Assembly: GCA_014904845.1 (NCBI GenBank)
Contig: MU119242.1
Span: 186,001-250,000 of the forward strand
Direction: 5' to 3'
Source: Acephala macrosclerotiorum
Lineage: Eukaryota; Ascomycota; Leotiomycetes; Helotiales; Mollisiaceae
DNA: 64,000 nt
Shown: positions 54,956-64,000 of the stretch, piece after piece
Layout of the letters: the number at the start of each line of letters is the position of its first letter
Position numbering within the stretch: position 1 is the first letter of the stretch
Notes under the pieces: model-generated
The model's database searches: none
Told to the model about the DNA's origin: nothing
The model's input: only the letters and a program-made list of their open reading frames with translations
Position numbers and translations under genes: made by a program

Positions 54956-55596
54956 GGGAGAGAGGTGAAGAAGGGCGTGTGTGTTGTGTATGAGGTGGGG
55001 GTATATAAGATGTTTGGAAATGACGAGATGAGATAAGATAAGGGAGGAAGGAAGAGAAAGGGAGGGCATGAAAGAACAGATGAGATCAGAAAGCAAGAGG
55101 AAGGCGTTTTTGGAGTGCGGGGTTATACCATTTGCTTCTTGCACTCAATGTTTAGGTACGAGATACCGAATGAAAAATGAAAGGATATCAAAAACTAAAA
55201 TCTCTCTCTCTAAACATACCTCTTATATTGAATTTTAACTCACCTCTAACTCCAAACCAAAACCAGAATCCCATTCCCCTTTCTAACATTCTAGAGCACC
55301 AAAGTATCTCGTGCGATCTCACCCACGAAGAGACCCGGAATTCTAACCTCAGGTCGAGACAAAGCTCTCGGCACATATCCGTCTTGGCATTCGCATCTCG
55401 GATAGGAGAGGATCCCATCCCAAATGTCTGGAGCCCTGGGAGATTAGGGGACTCGGCAAAGACTCGGCATCATCCCAGCCTTCGAGTGGGACTTAGCTAT
55501 TATTCTCCTTATTCTCCCTCCATGTTCGGGAGATGCTGGATATTAGACATGGTGTCCATTTAGTCCATAGTCGAAAGATAGGGGTATCTATACGAA

Positions 55597-55628
55597 GCAG
55601 CAACAACAACAACAACAACAACAACAAC
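55597..55628 (+). repeat. (AAC)n trinucleotide microsatellite
   Basis: About ten perfect AAC/CAA units, starting after GAAG and ending at AACGCGG. Confidence 0.95.
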
Positions 55629-56120
55629 GCGGAACCATTCCTTCTATTGATTGAGGTAGGGACGCATATCCACCGATGGAAAGGTTGGAATGGAAATAAG
55701 ATCCGGTGGCTTCTTGGACCCACAGCCGAATCTGCAGATCCGTGGTCGACTCATGAGATTCTCTAGCGTCGCTTTGAACTTCGAGCTCTGGAATACTGAA
55801 AGGGTTGGAGATTAGCACGCTATGAACGGTCTCTAAAACTGCTGCGCTGCGTCAAGCCACACTTTCATGAGAGCGCTTAGCAAGGAAAAAAGCGACTTGT
55901 GAAAGTTAAAATCGTCACTGCCCCTGTCCTCAAGTTGCTTGCTGGCTTAGAAGTGAAAGGAATAACAAACAATGTCTCGAACAACGGGAAAAGAAGGGGA
56001 AGGGTAAAAAGAAGAAAAGCAGAAGTTCCCAAACTCAAAACAAATACTAGGCACTGGCTTGTGAGTACAAACTCGAAAACTGGCCCATCAAGAACGCTAC
56101 CTGCTACTGTAAGCCAGCAA

Positions 56121-56610
56121 CTTCTCAAATGTCCCGTTTCCTCTCCGGACTTTGGAGATTTGTTGCAAGTCGCACTAGCGGCAGGGCCGTCCCGCTCTTC
56201 CCTGATGCCAGGGAGCCGGAGGCGGCTGGACTCTCGGATGGCCAGAACCTCCATCTGGCCGGTCAACTCTCTTAGCACTAGTCAATTCTTCAAATGTCCC
56301 ATCCCCACTCCTGACTTTTGAGTTTTGTTGCAAGTCGTGGGCAGTGGCAGGACGAACCAGTAGCTCGTCCCGCTCCTCCTCCCGCCGGGACTGGCGGCGG
56401 CAGGGCGGCAGGTGGTCCTTCGATATGCAACAAAAATTCAAAATGTCCCAAATGATCTGAGAAACTGCAGGTGGATGCTGGACTCCCCGTTCCCAGTCTC
56501 GAAACTATTTCTATCAACCTAAACCTTTTTTTGGGGGGGCAGCTTTACTACTTTTTGCGCTAGCGACGTGCAACAAAACTTCAAAGTCATCAAAAGAATT
56601 GGGACATTGG
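56121..56610. repeat. cluster of direct and inverted repeats
   Basis: A motif of the form AATGTCCC...GACTTTnGAGnTTTGTTGCAAGTCG occurs in plus orientation at about 56121-56172 and 56285-56338 and in minus orientation at about 56561-56610 (complete) and 56421-56459 (partial). Segments between the plus copies are also repeated in part. The region could fold into hairpins. Confidence 0.6.
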
Positions 56611-58008
56611 AGGAGGGGTGGCGTAATCAAAATTGTTCGAAGCTGAAGGCGGACGATTGCGCGGAGAGTTGGCGGAATTTGGACTACCGTGGAAGAGGGA
56701 GACACTGGACAAAGTATCCACGAAAGGCTCACACCAATGGTCCCCCTTGACTTTAGAGTTCGGGATAGTGACAGGTTCGTAGGTGCTGTGCTTAGGTATG
56801 GATGTGAACGTGAATTAGGAGTCGACTCGCTGTTCTTTCAATGTTGAAGACGTCGATGTGCACTAGTGTTTGCATTTGTCCTTGGAGGTATGTGGCGACA
56901 TTGCTTCCATGTTCGAGGACTGGGGAGAGGTGATGAGTACGGCTCGGGTCGTTGTGGTAAGGCGTCCCTAAAGAAATATACGAGCCAAGATATGGGTGGA
57001 ATAGATATGTGACTGGTGTAATGCTTGATGTTTGGGTACTGGCATAGTGTTTTGTCCTATCTTTATTTGTATCGGTAATGTAGACGGAAGAATGTGCGCA
57101 GGGTCGTAAGTTGCAAGATGGAAGTAAGGACAGAAGGCAGATGAGGGGCTTGTGCCTCGAAGTTGTTCCTTTGAAGTTGGGACTTGGGTTTGGCTGCTGA
57201 GGTAATGAAGTATGGTATGATGCCTAGGAGAGGTTGTGTAACTTCGAAAATGGGGAAAATGAGTCTCCCAAATCGGTAAAGAAGACAGAACAGGGGGGTT
57301 TGAAGTAGCAGGCATCAGCAAAACAGTAATGAGGAAGCCAGATATTTGCCAGCAAAGACGGATTTATGGTATTGCTGGAAGCATAGGAACCTTGAGGGAA
57401 GCTCCAACCTTCAGCGCAGTCAAGGTGTGTTCCCATGAATTGGATAGGTTTCCTGAATTTCTGGGGCAGAGACAATACCGAAGCAGGAAGGATCAATGAG
57501 GCAAAAGTGGTCGAAATCCCGGGACTTATGCCCAAGACATAAAATGCTCTCTATCGTTCGGATCGCGGAGGTGAGACATGTTTCAATGTTCGGTTGAAGA
57601 AAGAGAACGATGCGGAAGGAGGTGCAGATCGAACTTCAAGAACCGAAGTGGATGCACATGACGACTTCCTGCATGTGACGTTCTCCCACACATCATGTCA
57701 CATCCCGTTCCGTCCCTTGTCCTTCTCGAATTCGGGTCGAACTTCTCCTCGCATTCGTTCCGCCAAGCACGTGTCAATCGCTTCAAAAACTCGTCGAATC
57801 CCACGATAATTTGGCAAAAATTAGCAATGTACCGCACTGACGTAGTTCGCGAGAATGCAAGCCGCGTGAGTTTGGAACTGAGCATGCTGTGTATTGTATG
57901 ACATATCAAGATTCTGCCTCTCGAAGGAGGGGTGAGACTTTACCCCACCATCACAGGGAAAGGCGGATAACTTTTTCCGGTTCCAAGTCTTCCTCTACTC
58001 GCACGACG

Positions 58009-58259
58009 TACGAAGGCGCGGTTTTAAAGTAATGAGCCATGGTCCGAGCTTTCCTCACCCAAAATCAAGAATTTTGCAGTAAAAATACTTAGACTAAGCT
58101 TATTACTTTAAAACTATACCTTCGTATTTCATGGATAATTATAAACAGTTATTAAATAATTATATGATTAATATAATACTTAAATACATTATTTTTAGTG
58201 TTTTAATAAAGTGCATAGATCACGTGCATGGCTCATTACTTTAAAACCGCGCCTTCGTA
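58009..58259. mobile_element. MITE with 31-bp terminal inverted repeats and TA flanks
   Basis: Element 58011..58257 (247 bp). The left end starts CGAAGGCGCGGTTTTAAAGT and the right end is its exact reverse complement over 31 bp. TA dinucleotides flank both ends (58009-58010 and 58258-58259), typical of Tc1/mariner-type insertions. A third internal, transition-bearing copy of the right repeat lies near 58096-58118. No transposase. Confidence 0.85.
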
Positions 58260-60843
58260 GAAATGCAGAAATGATAATCGTAAACTTGATTTCGAAGCAA
58301 GTGAGCTGACTGCAGCATGAATTCTCGGAGCAGTGTTCCTTTATGGGATACTCGTGTGCTGTTATACTGATACACGAACGGATTGGATAGGAAGACAAGA
58401 AAAGTGACTGATGATATCGTAATCGCTTGATCGCTGGCTGAGGACCGATAGGATGATAATTTTCATATGGGGAAAGCATTTGATGTTCCTTCGCCTCTAT
58501 CGCTTGGGATGGGGGGCTGTGAGTGCCGATCAGAGAGAGGGTTGATGGTGGGGTGAAGAAAATGTGAGGAGAAGAAAGCTGCATGCGCAAGCGTAGGGAT
58601 ATGCAGAGGAGCAGCGACGCCATGCATGTAATAGGGTTGCATGTAGGCGACGTGCAATGAGGGGCATTTGGCAGCGTGTTCTGGCGCGCGATTTTTCGTG
58701 AGGATACATATCGAGTCGTTCCTTGGCTGCCCCTTTTGAGCCACTGATGTCGTGGTGTAAAATTTTCTAGTTCGTGAAGTCGATTTGCTGCCCTCGGATC
58801 GGGTGGTCAAGAGTGTCGAAGACGGCATGTATAGATGATACCAGTTTGCTACCGGAACATTTCTGACCTGAAGTACGAGTCAATACGCTGCAGAAAAGGA
58901 GAGAGTCTAAAATGACATACGGACATTCGATGTTTCCGGCAGGTCTGAGATGAAAGCAAGGGAATTGTCCGTTACAGCGGCATGGGATGGCCCTTGCAGA
59001 CCCTATCGAGTAGAAGCCGATAAGACTGACAAGAAATAATGAGCAAAGCTTTTTGCGTCAAATTCGCTGGCGTTGAAGATTTGGCAAAAGTAAAAATCCA
59101 TGGCGCTGGAAAGCATGCGTTCAGAAGAAGAGAAATGCCATGTAGAAGTGCGAGTATTCCAGCTTGAAGATGTGAAGATTATTCCAGCTAATGGCCATGT
59201 GATCTCCAATTCCCCGACAGAACCCTCCAGACCGTGCGTCGTACGCAGAATATTCGGTCGAAGGGCCTCGATATGATGTTCATGTCGGCGTGTCTCCGGG
59301 AAGAGGCTATCGACGTCGACAGGGGCTGGATAGGCGCTGCGGACATGGCAAGCCGCATCTTGCGCACGAATTCCAGCGTCTGCTTCTGCGTCTGGAAGAT
59401 AACAATTGCTGCAATGCCTGCTGCGAACACGTTGAAGGATGCTTGAAGGAGATGGTGGGGTGCAGCGTGCGGAACACAACAACGCTGCTGTACTTACCGC
59501 AAATAGTGTGAAATAGAGGGCAGCAAGCTAGGTTACTGCTGAAGGTTTTGATCCTGGTGGCCTGTACTAGTAGGCCCTGAGTGGGATGCTGATCGGGATG
59601 CAAGGTGTGCTGGAGATTTCATCTGGGGCATCGTCAACAGCCATCTGGAAGAACAGCGAGAGATCTCCAACATCCTCCCAGATTTCGGGACGAGGACCGC
59701 AGAGCACGTGGAGGCTGAGAATAAATGCCGTTGTTATTGAGAACGGATTGTATAATTGTGGCTTGATATCTTATGGTCCTTGGAACCATATGTGACTGGA
59801 CGTGCAGCAGATCTGAAGGCCATTCATGGTTCTGGCATCTGAGCAGATTTATCAGCCTTACATGTCTCGTTCTGTTTTCCGTTTCCCTTGTCCCATTTAG
59901 CCAGGACTTTTTGTTCATGGGAAGTGCAGCTTCTATCTGCCATCATTCCTCTCACCAGGTAAATGCGATGCTGTGACACCTCAAAGCCCAGACCTCTGCT
60001 CATGGCAGGCACGTTCCATGACATTTTTGTATTTTTATTCTTCCATAAGGCTCACACTTCACTGGAAGCGCCCCTATTCCTCGCCAAAGGCCACCCTGGT
60101 CCCAAACCCCATCGCCGGATGTCCTGATTGCGGTAACCCCCACATGGATATATGTATTATTCCTCCTATCATTTCTGGTAAACTCACCAAGCCGTCCCTC
60201 CTGGGGCCCTTGGCTGATGGTCCCCTTTCTCGTGCTCACTCGAGCGCATGCGTGGTTCTCCACTGCGTGCCCGCAACCTGACTCTCGATATAAAATTTGT
60301 TGACGAGCTCAATCTCGTTGAACCGGATCAGAGCAATTAGAAAAGAGAAAGGAAATGAAACAGGGTATCGAAGGCCAGTCTAGACGTGGCTGCCACTAAT
60401 CAAGGGCCGCCGGCACGAAATCAACAGCGGGTTCTCGAGCGAGGCTAAGACCGCATTTGTCGCATCGAGTGGCCCTTGGGAGCGAGTGGTGGTGAGTCGA
60501 TGTTGATGTGATTGTAGCAATGTATGGCAGTACATGCGAAAAGTTGTCGGGTCGGTCTCTCCCAAACCAACCCATCCCATCCCACCCCAAGAATCTACTG
60601 CGCAAGCAAAAGTAAAGGAAGGTCAGCTCCCCGATCGAGGAATAACATCAAGCTTCAACTGGCAGGCCCGAGTCTCCACACCCTTCCAACTCCCCTCTCT
60701 TGCCCGAGCGTAGATTCTCTCATCCCGGTCTCTCGCGACTCGTCTCCATTACTCGGATTGCAATACCTCACCTCTCCACCATACTCGGGCCACTCCCGAC
60801 CCTACACCTCCCCTCCTAATCTCTACTGCCCCGACGGCCCCAA

Positions 60844-60859
60844 CCCCCCCCCCCCCCCC
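60844..60859 (+). repeat. 16-C homopolymer
   Basis: A run of 16 cytosines in a pyrimidine-rich leader; length may be subject to sequencing error. Confidence 0.85.
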
Positions 60860-61168
60860 ATCTCCTGCGCTTCTCATCCGCTAGAATGGTCTTCCGTACC
60901 CTATCCAATCCCATTCCCAAATCCTAATCTACCACCGGACGTGCTACGACGGCTACGGTTGCGCCGACGCACCTCCACCCTTCCACTTTTACACTTTCTC
61001 CTCCTAGTTTTTCTTCCTCTCGATCTCTCCTCCTCCTCTCATACCTTTTATCACCGGGATCCATTGATCACACGTCAACACAATACGCATCGTCGTTTGT
61101 TGTTGTTGTTGAGTTGAGGGCCGTTCATTTCTCTCTCGCCACTCTGTTCGTATCTCGGTTTTCGTTTG

Positions 61169-61347
61169 GTAAGTCTTGAGACAAAAATCTCCTCGACCCA
61201 AGCCGCATTCGCTGTCATGAGATTTTCCTCCTCGGTTACATCCTTCACTCTGCGCGCCAACTTCAACAATTTTATTTCTCACTGCCCGGTCTCGTGGCCA
61301 CATCTATGCACGATGAACTAACAGAAGCTTCTTCCACAGAGTCCTCT
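61169..61347 (+). other. probable 5'UTR intron of the last gene
   Basis: GTAAGT near 61170 and ACTAACAG...CTTCCACAG around 61318-61340 form a good donor, branch point and acceptor upstream of the ATG at 61438. The pyrimidine-rich leader before it starts near 60,500. Confidence 0.45.
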
Positions 61348-61437
61348 TTGCGGCCTCCCTGTCGTACATACATTCCTTATAATCCTCGAACCAGCACTGC
61401 AGGCTCCAGTTTTCGAAGCACCTTTTGATCCGAAAAT

Positions 61438-63142
61438 ATGTCTTATTACGATAATCAGCAATGGCAAGCCTCAGGGCAACCATCGTGGGAGCAGCAGACA
61501 CCGCCAGCTCGTTCTGGTATGTTGAGACGCCGATGAGTTTTCGGAGTTGGAACAAAGTCAATTGACAGGAGATCTAGGTGCCAGCTCAGCCGTTCCGCGC
61601 GAGGACTCAGCAGCTTTCATGACACAACTAGAGGGTACGTGCAGATGAAATCGATCCCAAGCCTGCAGACAGTATATCTGGCAGATGCAGAATTTTTCCG
61701 GGTGGTCGCATACAGGGTCCTAGGTTGGAAGAAATTTTTGGCTCGCGACCTGGGGACAGATTGGACATTAGCATGAAGGGACCTAAGGCTAATATATATT
61801 CCAGAGGTCGACCGTGCGATTGACAACCTCGTCAAGAGTGGAAAGATGTTCAACATGCCTGCTGGACGTCGCGACTCTATGCCCACGGTCGGTCCTCCAA
61901 GAGGAGCGTTTCCGGAACAATTCGGTAGGGTCCGTCATCAACAGGAAATGTTTCATGGCTCACACATGACAGATCCACGCATGGCCGCCGGTCCTCCACG
62001 ACACCACTCAGTCAGCGACTTCGGCGATGCGCGATCCTTCTCAGGCTCGAACCTACAAAGCTTTTATGCCAGCCAACGACACCAGCCCTCCCGCGGTGCA
62101 AATGAGGCAGAACAAGTGATGCAGGCGAAGAGACGGATGGCAGCACAACGAGAGCGAGAGCTGCGCAACTATCACCAAGAGCAACAGTACAATCGAAGTA
62201 GGCCACCTCCTTCTGTATAACACAAATTCCGTACATCAATACCCAATCGTCTATACCCTGTACCCAGCGGTCCACATATTTCAAATATTGGTCGATTCCG
62301 TTCTTTCTCTCGCCTTCAGTGCTGTGTGTGATGAAGAAACTCCTTTGCGAACATTCATTTCCTCTTATCATATTTACATTTACTGACTGGGATAAGGTAT
62401 TGTAGCTGAGATTTCTGGCTTTGGTGGTAAACCCGATCGTACCATGAGCCCTAGCAGTGGTATGAGCGAAGAAGAGCGCCGCGAGCTGATTGCCCGTCAA
62501 CGAAGTGCTTTGTATGGTGAAGGAGCTGGTTTTTCTGAAAACGGAGGGTTTGACGAGAACGGAACCCCTCGTCCTGGAACCCAAGGGTCCGGATCGCAAT
62601 CTGCAACAGGGATTCGCGGCCACTCCCCTCTAGCGTTCGATCACTACAATACTCAGGGTCAGAGTGAGAACTCCAATCAACAAGGACAAGGCGAGCCGCA
62701 ATCAGCAACTGGACAAGCTCCTGGACAACAACGATCCCGTGCTAACAGCACATCATCTCCGTCATCCAACCCAACTAGCAGCTTCAGCCTGTTCGAGTCT
62801 GCTGCTCAACAGTCAAGCCGCACATCTACGTCTTCCCCAGGTGGATCTCCTCCCCGCCAGGGTGGCAAACCCCAAACCAGCTCCAACGTGGCTCCCATTG
62901 GCACCCGTCCCAGCGGACAGGCACCAAACCCAGCCTTGAACAAGCGCTCCACCACACCTCTACCATCACCGCTCAGCTATGGCTTCGCTGCTAATGACGA
63001 TGGTGACAAGGATGGACGCACCACTTCTGCTGCATCGAACCCCAACGCACAAGGACAACAAGACCTCGGCTGGGGTACTAAGAGCCAGGTTTGGGGCAAG
63101 AGCGCTCTCGGCAGCAACATTCAAGCTTCCGTCTGGGGTTAA
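61438..63142 (+). CDS. conserved fungal low-complexity protein
   Basis: Exons 61438..61516, 61569..61634, 61805..62197 and 62406..63142 give about 424 residues; the last acceptor is not certain (a nearby AAG would add two residues). N-terminus MSYYDNQQWQASGQPSWEQ is Gln/Trp-rich; then EVDRAIDNLVKSGKMF, a helix likely to be the conserved core, and GRRDSMP, HHSVSDFGDARS, KRRMAAQRERELRN and MSEEERRELIARQRSALYG, the last two basic/helical. The C-terminal 200 residues are Gln/Ser/Gly/Pro-rich with a Trp-containing end (QDLGWGTKSQVWGKSALGS). No enzyme motif; it resembles conserved but uncharacterised Pezizomycotina proteins, possibly RNA- or condensate-associated. Confidence 0.82.
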
Positions 63143-64000
63143 ATTACGTTTTCATTGGACCGAATTCGAGGGTATAAAATTTGGGCGGATTCAAATATGG
63201 TGACGGTGTTCGGCTTCGGCAAACTGCATATAATTGCTGATATGGATGGGGGTTGGCGTACAATTGGACCATTGACAACGAACGCGGGCTTTACTCGAAA
63301 GACGACCTCTCCTCTCGACAGTATTCGATCGCCTCGAGGAACTCGTCTATTCGCTTTTCGTCTGGTCGTTGGTCTTTATTTATGGGGTTCAGCAGGTGTT
63401 TTCTTTTCTTTGCTTGCATTGGTGGAGTGCTAGGTTTCGTCGTCCTTATCTTACTGGATATCCGATGCTCTGCTCATCATCTTCTCCTCTCGGTGTCAAC
63501 TGTTGGTGGGAGTCAGTCCTTTTCTTCTCATTCCGAACCGACGTCAGATTGTCGACAAAACTTTGCGAAGGATCGAACGAACGCAAGGTTCCGGTGAAAA
63601 TGGAAGCATGCGATGAGATAGGAGGATGGATGGATAAAAAGTTCCGTTGCGTGCTTGCGTGGGATGGGTTAGCATATCTGGCAGGCGTGGTTCTTTCGCT
63701 TTTCTACTCGTCCTCTGAAATTTTTGATTGCTGGCATTGCGATCTGGGGGTCGGGATGGGCTGGATGGGTCTTCCGGGGTATTGGGGTCGCTTCGGTCGT
63801 TATTTGCTTTAAAGGATGGGATAAGTTGCATGATGGGGAGATGGGGAGAAAGAAAAGGTGATGTGTAGGAGAGCAAGAAGTGTGTAATTAGGGATCTCAG
63901 GCTGGCTGGTGGCTACAACTACAAACTACAAACGGTAATAATGGATGAACGGGTTTGATGGCGCTTATACCTTGGATCCTCCTCTATGCTTGTGAGATAG
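63143..64000 (+). other. 3' region of the last gene, no further gene seen
   Basis: Overlapping small frames only; probably a long 3'UTR and intergenic sequence continuing beyond the window. Confidence 0.5.

Larger units (their letters stand above)
54956..61437. other. gene-poor region (6.5 kb) with repeats
   Basis: No convincing protein-coding gene found. It holds an (AAC)n microsatellite, a cluster of direct and inverted repeats, a TA-flanked MITE, a C homopolymer and the leader of the last gene. Confidence 0.5.

Noticed and set aside
59003..59482. 159-residue minus ORF in the gene-poor region
   Set aside because: No clear ATG context, domain or intron support. The region between 57 and 60.5 kb shows overlapping frames on both strands, as expected by chance.

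Overview
The window is nuclear DNA of a filamentous ascomycete (Pezizomycotina). The evidence is many short spliceosomal introns (about 42-210 nt, GT..AG plus two GC..AG, CTAAC/CTGAC-like branch points), genes packed on both strands, fungal families (COX16, Mec1/ATR, Fps1-type aquaglyceroporin, AflR-type Zn2Cys6 regulator, UstYa/DUF3328), and AT-rich islands with C-to-T/G-to-A decay typical of RIP. A leotiomycete is my best guess, by inference only.

Layout. 0-20 kb is mostly housekeeping: an F-box-like protein, a small spliced gene, dihydroxyacetone kinase, COX16 head-to-head with a 12-exon MEC1/ATR kinase, then small membrane, zinc-finger and disordered proteins. 19.8-22.3 kb is gene-poor and holds a 284-bp inverted-repeat element.

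22.3-36.5 kb is the most interesting part: an apparent RiPP biosynthetic gene cluster of the dikaritin/KEP type. It has a secreted precursor with 15 copies of the hexapeptide DIESIR separated by dibasic (Kex2-like) sites; four UstYa-like/DUF3328 proteins with paired HxxHC motifs in two subfamilies; an alpha/beta-hydrolase-fold protein that has lost its Ser and His; an AflR-like Zn2Cys6 regulator; a GPH-type (sucrose-transporter-like) MFS carrier; a small spliced membrane protein; and a DUF7907-like protein at the edge. Most of the promoters carry a repeated CTCCGGA/CTCCGAA motif, a candidate regulator site. The core has no Tyr, Phe or Trp, unlike ustiloxin, phomopsin or asperipin, so its crosslinking chemistry would have to differ. 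A likely route is secretion of the precursor, Kex2 cleavage, trimming of C-terminal basic residues to DIESI/DIESIR, UstYa-type oxidation and MFS export. The cluster is bracketed by the 284-bp element and by a RIP-decayed AT-rich element (36.9-37.6 kb).

38.6-54.9 kb returns to conserved genes: ADP-ribose pyrophosphatase YSA1, a second Nudix hydrolase, an aquaglyceroporin, a peroxiredoxin-like protein, a Cid1/Trf-type nucleotidyltransferase and a membrane protein. 55-61.4 kb is largely non-coding, with a microsatellite, a cluster of direct/inverted repeats and a TA-flanked MITE. A conserved low-complexity protein with a probable 5'UTR intron closes the window. Exon coordinates were derived by hand from splice signals and frame continuity; no homology search was possible.
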